A DNA stretch of 63,980 nt from Betaproteobacteria bacterium (lineage in GTDB: Bacteria > Pseudomonadota > Gammaproteobacteria > Burkholderiales > Eutrophovitaceae), in the NCBI GenBank assembly GCA_020346185.1, contig CP070775.1:1098870-1162849 (forward strand). Reading direction: 5' to 3'. This document shows, piece after piece, positions 53,835 through 62,961 of this stretch. Each line of letters begins with the position of its first letter. The stretch's first letter is position 1. The notes beneath the pieces were generated by a model. The model saw nothing but the letters and a program-made list of their open reading frames with translations, had not been told where the DNA came from and did not search any database. The position numbers and the translations under genes are program-made.

Positions 53835-54710
53835 GTGACAGAACCGCGTCAGAATTATTCCATGCGGCGAGCCTGCGCTCTCGTTTTCAGCACAATCCTT
53901 GTTGGATGCATCAGCTTGGCGCATGCGCAGGACGAGGGCGCAGTAGATTCGGGTGGCGGCCTTCGAGCCGCGACGCAGAACCCGATCAGCTCGATGTACA
54001 GCCTGCCGTTCAAGTTCACCTTTGACAACGGCGCGACCAACGGCGATGCGAACTTTCTGAACATTCAGCCGGTTCTGCCGGTCACACGGGGCAACTGGAA
54101 TCTGGTCAGCCGCTTCATCATTCCGCTGGTCGATGCCCCGGGTGGAGTGCCCGGCCTCCCGAATAACCCTGGTATTGGCGATACCAAAGAGAGCGGGCGC
54201 ACTTCGGGCCTGGGCGACATCAATTACTCGCTATTCTTCAATCCGCTCGAGACCAAAGGTTCGCTTATCTGGGGCCTCGGCGGTTCGATTACTGCACCGA
54301 CAGCATCTGACGATCGCCTTGGTTCGGGCAAATGGAGCGCAGGGCCGACTTGGGTCGGGCTGGTGCAGCCAAAGTGGGGCACTTACGGCGTGCTGCTGCG
54401 GCACTTGTGGTCTTTCGCCGGTGACGATGACCGGCGAAATGTCAGCCAGTCGTTGATCGAGCCGTTCGTCAATTACAACCTCGAGAAGGGCTGGTATCTG
54501 ATCAGCGATTCGGTCATTACCGTCGACTGGAAGATCGAGACAGGAAACAACGCGACGCTGCCACTCGGTGGTGGCGTCGGCAAGATATTCAAAGCCGGCA
54601 ATCAACCGATGAATGCGCGGGTCGAGGCTTATTACAACGTGATTCATCCCGACAATGCACCGAATTGGACTATCGGCGGAACGATTCAATTCCTGTTCCC
54701 GAAAAAGTGA
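53835..54710 (+). CDS. Outer-membrane transporter-like protein (MetA-pathway phenol-degradation/OMP type)
   Basis: The product is 291 residues with a signal peptide (core ALVFSTILVGCISLAHA, cleavage near AQDEG). The mature part reads as an amphipathic beta barrel: SMYSLPFKFTFDNG, LNIQPVLPVTRGNWNLVSRF, SGLGDINYSLFFNP, LIWGLGGSITAPTA and a terminal IGGTIQFLFPKK, with the aromatic residue near the end. Proteins of this type are often annotated as neuromedin-U- or phenol-degradation-like and may move hydrophobic molecules. GTG 53835 has GAGGG 7 bases upstream; ATG 53862 is possible. It sits 42 bases ahead of the sulfatase, so both may act on the same substrate. Confidence 0.76.
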   Translation: MTEPRQNYSMRRACALVFSTILVGCISLAHAQDEGAVDSGGGLRAATQNPISSMYSLPFKFTFDNGATNGDANFLNIQPVLPVTRGNWNLVSRFIIPLVDAPGGVPGLPNNPGIGDTKESGRTSGLGDINYSLFFNPLETKGSLIWGLGGSITAPTASDDRLGSGKWSAGPTWVGLVQPKWGTYGVLLRHLWSFAGDDDRRNVSQSLIEPFVNYNLEKGWYLISDSVITVDWKIETGNNATLPLGGGVGKIFKAGNQPMNARVEAYYNVIHPDNAPNWTIGGTIQFLFPKK

Positions 54711-54752
54711 GTTTTTTTGCGTAATTGGGAGCGAGCAAAACAAGGAGACTGC

Positions 54753-56345
54753 ATGAAAGCAAAGACAAAGCGATTTCTGGGTTGGCTCGGTGCGGTGATC
54801 TTCGTGGCCGCGGCAAACGCGCACGGTGCAAACGACAAACCAAACATTTTGGTCATCATGTCCGACGACGTTGGAATCACCAACATCAGCGCTTACAGCC
54901 GAGGGCTGGTGGGCTACCAGACGCCGAACATTGATCGCATTGCCAACGGGGGAATGCTGTTCACCGATTACTACGCCGAGCAAAGCTGTACCGCGGGACG
55001 TTCCGCGTTCATCACCGGCCAGCACCCGGTGCGCACCGGACTGACCAAGGTGGGATTTCCAGGGTCTGCGCTCGGGATTCAGCCGGAAGACCCAACGCTG
55101 GCCGAGCTGCTGAAGAATCATGGTTATGCGACCGGGCAGTACGGTAAGAACCACTTGGGCGATCGCAACAAGTACCTGCCCACGGTGCACGGGTTCGACG
55201 AGTTCTACGGCAACCTGTATCACCTGAATGCTGAGGAGGAGCCCGAGAACCCCGATTATCCAAAGGATCCTGATTTTCGAAAGCGTCTTGGGCCACGTGG
55301 CGTGCTCGACTGCACAGCGACCGACAAGGAAAGCAAAGTGAATGATCCGCGCTTTGGGCCGATGGGAAAGCAGCAGTGCAAGGACACCGGGCCGCTGACG
55401 AGAAAGCGCATGGAAACGGCCGACGAGGAATTTCTCGATCGCGCAACGAAGTTCATCGCGAAGAACACCAAGGCAAACAACCCCTGGTTTGTCTGGCTGG
55501 CTACCTCGCGTATGCATTTCTACACCCATCTAAAACCGGAAAGCGAGGGCGTGACGGGACTGGGCATCTTTGCCGATGGCATGGTTGAGCATGATGGCCA
55601 TGTGGGCCAGATTCTCGATCTTCTCGAAGAACTGAAGATTGCAGACAACACCATTGTCATTTACACCGTGGACAACGGCCCACACTACAACGAATGGCCC
55701 GATGGCGGCATCTCACCTTTCCGTGGCGAGAAGAACACCAATTGGGAGGGCGGCTATCGGGTGCCCGCGTTAGTGCGCTGGCCCGGAAAAATTCCGGCCG
55801 GCAAGATCTCCAATGAGATCATGTCCATGCAGGATTGGGTGCCGACCCTGATGGCGGCGGTTGGTGAACCAGACATCAAGGAGAAACTGAAGAAAGGACA
55901 TCGGGCGGCCGGTAAGCGATTCAAGGTTCACCTCGATGGTTACAATTTGCTGCCCCATTTAATGGGCAAGGAAAAGAAGTCTCCTCGCGAGGACTTCTTT
56001 TATTTCAGCGACGACGGGTTGCTGGTGGCTGTGCGCCACAAGCAGTGGAAACTGGTGTTCGCCGAACAACGGGCCAAAACCTTCCGCGTCTGGTCCGAGC
56101 CGTTCGTCCAGCTGCGCATCCCCAAGCCGTTCAACTTGCGCAGTGATCCGTTTGAGCGCGCGGATACCGATTCCAACAACTATGACCGTTGGTGGATCGA
56201 ACGCAGTGCATTTTCGGTAACGGCCATACAGGAGATTGTCGCCGGGTTCATTGGCACCTTCAAAGACTATCCACCGCGGCAGAAGCCGGCCAAGTTCAAT
56301 GTCGACGATGTCGTCAAGAAGTTGTACGACCCGGGTGCGCATTGA
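54753..56345 (+). CDS. Secreted sulfatase (arylsulfatase family)
   Basis: The product is 530 residues with a signal peptide (core LGWLGAVIFVAAANA). Metal and catalytic motifs are complete: ILVIMSDDVG (Asp38, Asp39), CTAGR (Cys79, the C-x-A-x-R site that is converted to formylglycine), YGKNHLGD, and VDNGPHYNEWPDGG with SPFRGEKNTNWEGGYRVP. It removes sulfate from aryl, sugar or choline-type esters, probably in the periplasm. It needs a formylglycine-generating or anaerobic maturase enzyme encoded elsewhere. ATG 54753 has AAGGAG at 5 bases. Confidence 0.9.
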   Translation: MKAKTKRFLGWLGAVIFVAAANAHGANDKPNILVIMSDDVGITNISAYSRGLVGYQTPNIDRIANGGMLFTDYYAEQSCTAGRSAFITGQHPVRTGLTKVGFPGSALGIQPEDPTLAELLKNHGYATGQYGKNHLGDRNKYLPTVHGFDEFYGNLYHLNAEEEPENPDYPKDPDFRKRLGPRGVLDCTATDKESKVNDPRFGPMGKQQCKDTGPLTRKRMETADEEFLDRATKFIAKNTKANNPWFVWLATSRMHFYTHLKPESEGVTGLGIFADGMVEHDGHVGQILDLLEELKIADNTIVIYTVDNGPHYNEWPDGGISPFRGEKNTNWEGGYRVPALVRWPGKIPAGKISNEIMSMQDWVPTLMAAVGEPDIKEKLKKGHRAAGKRFKVHLDGYNLLPHLMGKEKKSPREDFFYFSDDGLLVAVRHKQWKLVFAEQRAKTFRVWSEPFVQLRIPKPFNLRSDPFERADTDSNNYDRWWIERSAFSVTAIQEIVAGFIGTFKDYPPRQKPAKFNVDDVVKKLYDPGAH

Positions 56346-56664
56346 TTATTGGTCGCAGTGACTGAGTCGTTACATTGGCATCCTCGGGAAACACCTCGAG
56401 GGTGCCAGCTTCTCTGGAGGCGTGTCTTGGCTCGATTCCAGTTGCGATTACCCTCGTTTGGAGATTATTGTTCGCGTGGGAACGGGAGCGAAATGATGCC
56501 CCAACCCGGCGAGCGAGGGGCCAATAACGCCAAGCCGGCAACGATGGGAGAGAGGGCGATTGTTCAACTTCAGGGCGTACCGGTGCTACCGACATCTTGA
56601 TCGTGGGCAACCGTTGTTGGCTGGGAGCAGGACGAGTCACCGGCGTCACGCCGGCGGCTTATCA
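56346..56664. other. Intergenic stretch with no supported gene
   Basis: The upstream extension of the lipoprotein frame (from 56560) is Cys- and Arg-rich and not convincing. No promoter boxes or terminator are claimed. Confidence 0.4.
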
Positions 56665-57774
56665 ATGCGGCCAGTCATGCTCTGCGCCGCGACGGCACTG
56701 TCGGTCTTGCTTGCCGCATGCGCCGCACAGGGACCGCAGCGATTGCGGGGCGAGCGCTTCAATTACAACGAGGTGATCTCGGCAACGAGTAAGGAGCAAA
56801 TGCTCGCCAATATCGTGCGTTTCCGCTATCTTGATTTTCCGGTGTTTATGGCGGTCAGTTCGGTCATCACTAGCTACTCGTTCGAGGGTGGTGTTGGCGT
56901 GGGCGGTACGAGCGGATTATCTGAAGCATTGGGCGGGGACATCGCCAGCGTGGACGCCAACGTCGCGTACGCCGAACGCCCCACTATCACCTATGCCCCA
57001 TTGTCCGGCGAGCAGTTCACGGTTCGGATGCTCGACCCGATTCCGGTACAGGCGATCTTCGCCCTGGGTCAAACCGGCTGGGACGTCGAGTTGCTATTGC
57101 TGACCGGTATCAACCGCATCAACGACGTTGAAAATCTGTCGTTCGAAGTCGATCCGTCATCTGATCGTGCTGAAAGACGGCAGCGCTCGCGCCGGGATAT
57201 TGAGCAGCTGCAACGCTTTAGGCGCGTAATAGAACTTTTCCTGAGTTTGTTGGAGCAAGAGGCGATTGAGTTGCAACGTTCAGAGAACGAATCGCGATTA
57301 GCCATGCTGGTGTTTGACGATGACGTCGCGACAGAGCTTCGACATCAAGTCGCTGAGTTCAAGCATCTACTGGACCTTGCTCCGGATCGAGACGTGTTCC
57401 GCGTCACCACGCGGTTGACGCGGCGCAAGCCCGATGAGATCGCAATCCATTCACGGTCCCTGCTGGCAATCATATCTTTTGTCTCGAAAGGCGTTGATGT
57501 CCCCGATTCCCACGTATCTGCTGGTTGGGTCGAGGTCTTCCCGGAGCCCGATGTGGGCACCGAGGACGTCATCTTGCCACTACGCGTACACTCGCAAAAA
57601 GAGCGCCCCGCCAACGCATTTTGTGCCGTACGCTATCAGGGACACTGGTTCTATGTCGACCAAGCGGACCTTGAAAGCAAAGCGGTGTTCCAGATGTTGC
57701 TTGCGCTATTCGAACTGCAGGCGCCAACGGGTGGCGCTGTCGCTCCGTTGTTGACCCTTCCGGCTGGGGGCTGA
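56665..57774 (+). CDS. Lipoprotein of unknown function, coupled to the multihaem cytochrome gene
   Basis: The product is 369 residues. The signal peptide ends in a lipobox LLAAC (Cys19), so it should be lipid-anchored. The mature protein has FNYNEVISATSKEQMLANIV, VFMAVSSVITSYSFEGGVG, and a region with EQFTVRMLDPIPVQAIFALG. A central helical stretch (about residues 165-235, many Glu/Arg/Leu) may be a coiled coil. I do not recognise a named domain. Its TGA overlaps the ATG of the eight-haem cytochrome/TPR gene (TGATG), so the two are made together and probably act in the same envelope complex. Confidence 0.75.
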   Translation: MRPVMLCAATALSVLLAACAAQGPQRLRGERFNYNEVISATSKEQMLANIVRFRYLDFPVFMAVSSVITSYSFEGGVGVGGTSGLSEALGGDIASVDANVAYAERPTITYAPLSGEQFTVRMLDPIPVQAIFALGQTGWDVELLLLTGINRINDVENLSFEVDPSSDRAERRQRSRRDIEQLQRFRRVIELFLSLLEQEAIELQRSENESRLAMLVFDDDVATELRHQVAEFKHLLDLAPDRDVFRVTTRLTRRKPDEIAIHSRSLLAIISFVSKGVDVPDSHVSAGWVEVFPEPDVGTEDVILPLRVHSQKERPANAFCAVRYQGHWFYVDQADLESKAVFQMLLALFELQAPTGGAVAPLLTLPAGG

Positions 57775-60080
57775 TGAAACGCGGCGCTACTGTTCTGTTC
57801 ATTGTCGCAGTACTGGCTGCTGGCGCTGTCCTGATCACGCGGTTTGCTGGAAACGAAAGCGGTGAGGCGGAGCGTGTTGTCGCCGCAATCCCTCATTACG
57901 TCGGTGCGCAGGTCTGCGCGCAATGCCATCAGAGCGAATTCGACCTCTGGCGCGGCTCACATCACGACCTGGCAATGCAGCACGCCAACAAAGAAACAGT
58001 TCGTGGCGACTTCGCTGACAAGCAGTTCGACTATTTTGGGACTGTGTCGAGGCTTTACAAAGACGGAGAACGATTTGTCGTCAGGACCGACGGCCCTGAT
58101 GGCAGGCTTCAGAACTTTGAGGTCAAGTACACCTTCGGTGTCGATCCGCTGCAGCAGTACCTGGTCGAGCTGGATGGCGGACGTGTGCAGGCATTGCATC
58201 TGGCCTGGGACGCGCGGCCAGTAGAGCAGGGCGGGCAGCGCTGGTTCCATCTTTATCCAGACGAAAAGGTCGACTACACGGACGAGTTGCACTGGACCAA
58301 GCTGGCGCAGAACTGGAATCACATGTGTGCCGAGTGTCACTCGACCAATCTGAAAAAGAACTTTGATCTCGAAGCCAATCAATTCAAGACGACCTGGTCT
58401 GAAATCAACGTTGCCTGCGAAGCCTGCCATGGGCCGGGATCGGGGCACGTGGCGTGGGCCAATAAGGAGTCGGGCTGGAACGACCTGGCTGACAAGGGGT
58501 TCGACGTCGTGTTCGATGAACGGCACGGCGTGTCATGGCGCATCGACGACAGCGCACCCACTGCCAAAAGGAGCGAACGTCGCCAGACTGCTAAGGAAAT
58601 AGAAACTTGCGCGCGCTGCCATTCGCGCCGGTCACTTCTGTCCGAGGACTATCAACATGGCAAGCCGTTGATGGATACACATCTGCCTGCTTTGCTGACC
58701 GAGCGGTTGTATCACGCGGATGGGCAGATCAAGGACGAAGTCTACGTGTACGGTTCTTTCCTGCAGAGCAAGATGTATCACAAAGGCGTTACCTGCAGTG
58801 ACTGCCACGATCCGCACAGTGCGCGGTTACGCGCGCCCGGCAACCGGGCCTGTACGCAGTGCCACGAGGCGAGTCATTACGATTCGACCAGGCACCACAA
58901 ACATTCCGCGAACGGCGCCGGTTCGCAGTGCATTTCGTGTCACATGCCAGCCAGAATGTTCATGGTGATCGACGAGCGCAACGACCACAGTTTTCGTGTT
59001 CCCCGGCCGGATCTTTCGATGCGCACCGGATCGCCCAATGCCTGTGCGCAATGCCACACGGATGAGTCTAACGAGTGGGCCAATGCAAAGCTGAAGTTGT
59101 GGTTCGGATCCGACTGGCAGCCGCGCTGGCACTTCGGTGAGGCATTACACGCCGGGCGTGTCGGAATGCCCGGTGCAGAGCGCGAACTGGCGGCGCTCGC
59201 CACATCGACCAGGTATCCGGACATTGCGCGCGCCACCGCAGTGTCGATGCTCACAGAGACTTCGCTTGCGGCGATACAGCCACTGTTGGGAGATCCGTCG
59301 CCAATGGTGCGCGAGGCCGCGTTGCGAATGGTTGAGGCGGTCAATCCCGAACAACGCTGGCTGCTTGCCGAGAAACTGCTGACGGATCCAGTGTACGCCG
59401 TACGCATTGAGGCGGCACGTGTGCTGGCTGCAGTGGACCGGAATAGCTTGACACCGGATCAGCGTGCCTCGCTCGACCGGGTGGTGGAGGAATACAAGGC
59501 CGCGCAGTTGGCCAACTCGGAGCACCCCCAATCTCATATTAATCTGGGTTTGCTCTACACGCGGCTGGGCGAATACGAGGTTGCAGAAGCAGCCTATCGT
59601 CAGGCGTTGCGGCTGGAACCGGATTACATCGCTGCATATGTCAACCTTTCGGATTTGTACCGTACTCGCGGCGACGAGCAACAGGCGTCCGAGATATTAC
59701 TGGAGGCAGCCACTGTCGATCCCGATAACGCGGCAGTGGCGCATGCGCTTGGTTTGTATTACGTCAGGGCGGGCGAGCGCGACCGCGCCTTGCAGTCACT
59801 CGAGAGGGCGTCGCAACTGGCGCCGCAGAATCTACGCTACGCCTATGTGTACGGCGTCGCCTTGCACGATGCGGGCCGCGTCAGTGACGCGCTGGCTGTT
59901 CTCGAGCGCGCGCATGAGTCTTATCCTGGTGATCTAGATATTCTGGTTGCGCTGGTTTCGTATTCGGCATCATCGGGTGACGAGGAATTGGCACGGCAGT
60001 ACGCGTCGCGAATCGCGGAAGCCGAGCCAGGGATGGGCAGCGTTGAGGAGATTGTGGAACGGCTTGCCAGTCCGAACTAG
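57774..60080 (+). CDS. Octahaem c-type cytochrome with HEAT-like and TPR repeats
   Basis: The product is 768 residues with an N-terminal hydrophobic signal/anchor (residues 7-21). Eight CxxCH haem sites lie at Cys48, 185, 215, 279, 341, 360, 386 and 424. The block CISCHMPARMFMVIDERNDH followed by SFRVPRPDLSMRTGSPNAC is typical of multihaem/TPR proteins. Residues about 460-570 are HEAT-like (ALATSTRYPDIARATAVSM, PMVREAALRMVEAV). At least four TPR units follow (about 585-745, e.g. SHINLGLLYTRLGEYEVAEA). An electron carrier that also docks partners in the periplasm is likely; the redox partner and substrate are unknown. Confidence 0.88.
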   Translation: MKRGATVLFIVAVLAAGAVLITRFAGNESGEAERVVAAIPHYVGAQVCAQCHQSEFDLWRGSHHDLAMQHANKETVRGDFADKQFDYFGTVSRLYKDGERFVVRTDGPDGRLQNFEVKYTFGVDPLQQYLVELDGGRVQALHLAWDARPVEQGGQRWFHLYPDEKVDYTDELHWTKLAQNWNHMCAECHSTNLKKNFDLEANQFKTTWSEINVACEACHGPGSGHVAWANKESGWNDLADKGFDVVFDERHGVSWRIDDSAPTAKRSERRQTAKEIETCARCHSRRSLLSEDYQHGKPLMDTHLPALLTERLYHADGQIKDEVYVYGSFLQSKMYHKGVTCSDCHDPHSARLRAPGNRACTQCHEASHYDSTRHHKHSANGAGSQCISCHMPARMFMVIDERNDHSFRVPRPDLSMRTGSPNACAQCHTDESNEWANAKLKLWFGSDWQPRWHFGEALHAGRVGMPGAERELAALATSTRYPDIARATAVSMLTETSLAAIQPLLGDPSPMVREAALRMVEAVNPEQRWLLAEKLLTDPVYAVRIEAARVLAAVDRNSLTPDQRASLDRVVEEYKAAQLANSEHPQSHINLGLLYTRLGEYEVAEAAYRQALRLEPDYIAAYVNLSDLYRTRGDEQQASEILLEAATVDPDNAAVAHALGLYYVRAGERDRALQSLERASQLAPQNLRYAYVYGVALHDAGRVSDALAVLERAHESYPGDLDILVALVSYSASSGDEELARQYASRIAEAEPGMGSVEEIVERLASPN

Positions 60081-60128
60081 GTCTCTGGTTTCTGTGTGTT
60101 GTTTCTACGACGGGCGTGATCCGCTGAT

Positions 60129-60458
60129 ATGAAGCTGGCGTGGATTTTTCTGCTTTTTGCGGGTATCGCCGAGTGGGGTTGGCCGGTTGGACTCAAGCTT
60201 GGCTGGAGTGGCGCGGACGTGCTCTGGCAATGGATCGCGTTTGCCATCGGCTGCATGGCGGTAAGCGGCTGGCTGTTGTTATTGGCGCAGCGCAGGCTTC
60301 CGATGGGCACTGCCTATGCCGTTTGGACCGGGATCGGCGCCGTGGGAACCTTCCTGATTGGCATCGCCGTGTTCGGAGATTCGGCGACGGTTGCGCGCTT
60401 CGCGTGCGTCGGCCTGATCGTCGCTGGAATAATCGGTCTCAAGGCGGCAACGAAGTGA
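60129..60458 (+). CDS. SMR-family exporter subunit 1 (Gdx/SugE-like)
   Basis: The product is 109 residues with four transmembrane helices. The essential glutamate is Glu15 in AGIAEWGWPVGLKLGW, and GTAYAVWTGIGAVGTF gives the third-helix signature. The EWxWPVGLK pattern resembles guanidinium exporters (Gdx, once SugE) more than the QacE/EmrE group; this is from memory. The stop overlaps the GTG start of a second SMR gene, so the two are probably made as a pair, as in known hetero-dimeric SMR systems. Confidence 0.86.
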   Translation: MKLAWIFLLFAGIAEWGWPVGLKLGWSGADVLWQWIAFAIGCMAVSGWLLLLAQRRLPMGTAYAVWTGIGAVGTFLIGIAVFGDSATVARFACVGLIVAGIIGLKAATK

Positions 60459-60802
60459 GCCTGTCGACCGATTCATTGATGCTGGCATGGACCGCACTAT
60501 TGATCGCTGGCGTATTCGAGTGGGGTTGGCCGGTCGGGTTGAAGCTGGGCTGGACTGCAAATGGCAAGCGTCCCGGCTGGATTGTTTTTTCCGGCGGTTG
60601 CATGCTCATCAGCGGTGCATTGCTGCTCTATGCGCAGACCGCCATCGCGATCGGTACCGCCTATGCGGTGTGGACCGGGATCGGTGCGGTGGGCACATTT
60701 TTTCTCGGTGTGCTGATGTTCGGCGAGGCTGTCTCGCTGAAGCGATTCTTTTTTGTCGGCATGATCGTGGCGGGCATTGCCGGCTTGAAGCTGGTATCGT
60801 GA
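60455..60802 (+). CDS. SMR-family exporter subunit 2 (Gdx/SugE-like)
   Basis: GTG at 60455 lies inside the stop of the first SMR gene (GTGA). The 115-residue product again has four helices, Glu22 in AGVFEWGWPVGLKLGW and GTAYAVWTGIGAVGTFFLG, nearly matching subunit 1 over these blocks. It has a longer N-terminus and the loop TANGKRPGW. The pair could form opposite-topology heterodimers, which the counts of charged residues in the loops might reveal. Substrates could be guanidinium or quaternary ammonium compounds. Confidence 0.84.
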   Translation: MSLSTDSLMLAWTALLIAGVFEWGWPVGLKLGWTANGKRPGWIVFSGGCMLISGALLLYAQTAIAIGTAYAVWTGIGAVGTFFLGVLMFGEAVSLKRFFFVGMIVAGIAGLKLVS

Positions 60803-60838
60803 CGGCGCCATGCTCGTTGATCCTGGCTGTGAAATGAC

Positions 60839-62020
60839 GTGAATAGCTGGCGACTTCCAGTCTGCGCGCCCTATGCGGCTATCTTCGCGCTTTTGTTAGG
60901 GCCGACTCTTGCTGTCGCACAGCCTTCCGAGGACGATGATGTTCCGGACGTGGAGAGTCCCACCAAGGGCCGGGCCGTGCCAATCGAGGTAACGCCCGAC
61001 GTGAAACGCAAAACAGCCGGCGAATGGGTGGTGCTGCCGATTCCGAAATCGAGTCCGGCAATCGGCACGGGTCTGCAAGTGATCGCAGCGCGTTTCTTCA
61101 AAGCCGACGAAGAGTCGCAAACCTCGGTTTTGGGGGCTGGCGCCGCCTACTACACCAGTGATACCTGGTTTGTCGGTGCCGGAGGCCAATACAACTTTGG
61201 GCAGGATCGCTGGCGTATTACTGGCGGTCTTGGCTATCTGGAAGCCAATTACGATTTCTACGGCATCGGCGAGGACGCGGGTGACCGCGGCATCGCTTTT
61301 CCGATCAATCAGACGGGCACAGCTGCGTTCGCCAAGGTCCTTCGTAATGTTGGTGCAAGCTGGTATGCCGGTGTCGGCTATCGCTACATGGACTCACAGG
61401 TTGGTCTCAGGGTATCGATACCCGGTTTCCCCGAGCTCGAGGATATTCTCCGGCAGGGAGAGCAAGTGGTCGTCCATGGTCCAACGCTATCGGCGACCTA
61501 CGACACGCGCGACTTGAATACCTATCCGCGTACCGGCAGCTATGTCAAGCTGGAAGGCCTGTTTGCCTCGACTTCTGCTTTTGACTCGACAGAGGAATAC
61601 GAGAAGCTGACAGTCGAGGCAAATCGGTACTGGCCGATTGGCGACAAATACGTGCTGGCAGGCCGTGTCAGCCTGTGCGGAGCGACCGATGATGCCCCCT
61701 TCTTTGATCTCTGTCTGTATGGCGCCAACAACGACATCCGTGGTTATACTGCGGGCCGCTATCAGGACTTCAGGCTGTTTGCAGCGCAGGCGGAGTGGCG
61801 GGCCCAATTTTCAGCGCGCTGGGGTGGTGTCGTGTTCGCGGGCTTAGGGCAGGTGGCCCCTACCTTTGGCGACATGAATTCCGACGACTGGTTGCCGGGG
61901 GGCGGATTCGGTGTGCGATGGATGGCGGCAAAAGAGAACAAGGTAAACATTCGCGCCGATCTGGCCTGGGGCAAGAGTGAAGACGCATTGTTCTATTTGA
62001 GTATTGGTGAAGCGTTCTGA
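60839..62020 (+). CDS. D15/surface-antigen-type outer membrane barrel protein
   Basis: The product is 393 residues with a signal peptide (core YAAIFALLLGPTLAVA). There are no POTRA repeats; a short hydrophilic linker precedes a BamA-like C-terminal barrel: VVLPIPKSSPAIGTGLQV, GPTLSATYDTRDLNTYPRTG, LEGLFASTSAF, YGANNDIRGYTAGRYQDFR (similar to the L6/VRGY region) and a terminal LFYLSIGEAF ending in Phe. It is an outer-membrane protein, possibly a lipid or solute carrier related to short Omp85 proteins. The start (GTG 60839) has no good ribosome binding site and is uncertain. Confidence 0.8.
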   Translation: MNSWRLPVCAPYAAIFALLLGPTLAVAQPSEDDDVPDVESPTKGRAVPIEVTPDVKRKTAGEWVVLPIPKSSPAIGTGLQVIAARFFKADEESQTSVLGAGAAYYTSDTWFVGAGGQYNFGQDRWRITGGLGYLEANYDFYGIGEDAGDRGIAFPINQTGTAAFAKVLRNVGASWYAGVGYRYMDSQVGLRVSIPGFPELEDILRQGEQVVVHGPTLSATYDTRDLNTYPRTGSYVKLEGLFASTSAFDSTEEYEKLTVEANRYWPIGDKYVLAGRVSLCGATDDAPFFDLCLYGANNDIRGYTAGRYQDFRLFAAQAEWRAQFSARWGGVVFAGLGQVAPTFGDMNSDDWLPGGGFGVRWMAAKENKVNIRADLAWGKSEDALFYLSIGEAF

Positions 62021-62079
62021 ACTTGACGGTGACTTTGACGGGCGTGTTTGCCAAATACGCAGATCGTGGAGATGAACTG

Positions 62080-62907
62080 GTGACGGCCGGGCTGCGCAGG
62101 GCGCTTGTTTTGGCCGTGCTGTTGTTCTCGGTCACCTGCGCCCATGCAGAAGAAGCCAATCGTCTGCCTTGGGAGAAGTTCGGTTTTGTCGTCGGTGGAT
62201 TCATTGTTTCCTCAGATACCGAGCTTCGCGTCGACAGCGCGACGGGAATTGGTGTGAGTGTCGACCTGGAAGACTCCCTGGGGCTCGATTCGAAGCTCGG
62301 GACCTATCGCATCGGTCTCATGTACAGGCCAGGGAACAGTAGACGGCATCAGATTGAATTTCAATACTTTGAGTCCTCACGTTCCGGAGACAAGACACTT
62401 GATAACGATCTTGAGATCGGTGACAAGTTCTTTCCTGCGGGGACGACTGTTCACTCGGAACTCGGATTACGGTTCCTGAACGTCGATTATTCATACGCGT
62501 TCCTGCAGGACGAACGGGTACGGCTCGCCGTATCGGCTGGCGTGCATACCACCGATGTCAAGTTCTCGATCGAAAGCTCGGAAACTCCCACGTCAGAAGA
62601 TGAGTCGTTTACCGCGCCACTACCGGTGATTGGTTTGCGCGCGGATTTTGTCCTGACACCTCGCTGGAGATTCAAGAGCACGCTCGATCTGATGTATCTG
62701 GAATATAGAGGTCTGGAAGGTGTGTTGACAGATGCCTACGTTGGCATCGAGTATCTCGCGTTCAAGAACATAGGCTTCGGGTTCGGATTGAACGGCATTC
62801 GCTACCGGGTCGAGGGAGACGGAAACGATCCGAATGGAATGGACTTCAAAGGGGTTTTGCAGCTTGATCTTGACGGGGCGGTTCTGTACGCGCGCTACTT
62901 CTTCTGA
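62080..62907 (+). CDS. Outer-membrane-like protein of unknown function
   Basis: GTG 62080 has GGAG at 8 bases and yields a signal peptide (core ALVLAVLLFSVTCAHA, cleavage near HAEEA). The upstream TTG at 62023 is in frame but its extension looks unlike a signal. The mature 250 residues form probable beta strands (FGFVVGGFIVSSDTELRV, IGLMYRPGNSRRHQIEFQY, LDLDGAVLYARYFF) and end in Phe, as outer-membrane barrels do. It follows the D15-type gene by 59 bases on the same strand, so the two may share a transcript. Confidence 0.72.
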   Translation: MTAGLRRALVLAVLLFSVTCAHAEEANRLPWEKFGFVVGGFIVSSDTELRVDSATGIGVSVDLEDSLGLDSKLGTYRIGLMYRPGNSRRHQIEFQYFESSRSGDKTLDNDLEIGDKFFPAGTTVHSELGLRFLNVDYSYAFLQDERVRLAVSAGVHTTDVKFSIESSETPTSEDESFTAPLPVIGLRADFVLTPRWRFKSTLDLMYLEYRGLEGVLTDAYVGIEYLAFKNIGFGFGLNGIRYRVEGDGNDPNGMDFKGVLQLDLDGAVLYARYFF

Positions 62908-62961
62908 AAATGTCGGGGCATCATTGCGATGCTTGTTGCCGTTCGCTGGCCTGCAGCACAT

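Noticed and set aside
54231..55529. Long minus-strand open frame (432 codons) across the OMP and sulfatase genes
   Set aside because: It is antisense to two well-supported genes, has no ribosome binding site and is His/Arg-rich, as expected for a shadow frame in GC-rich DNA.
62922..62937. GCATC/GATGC hairpin between the last two convergent genes
   Set aside because: Only five base pairs and no T-run; too weak to call as a terminator.
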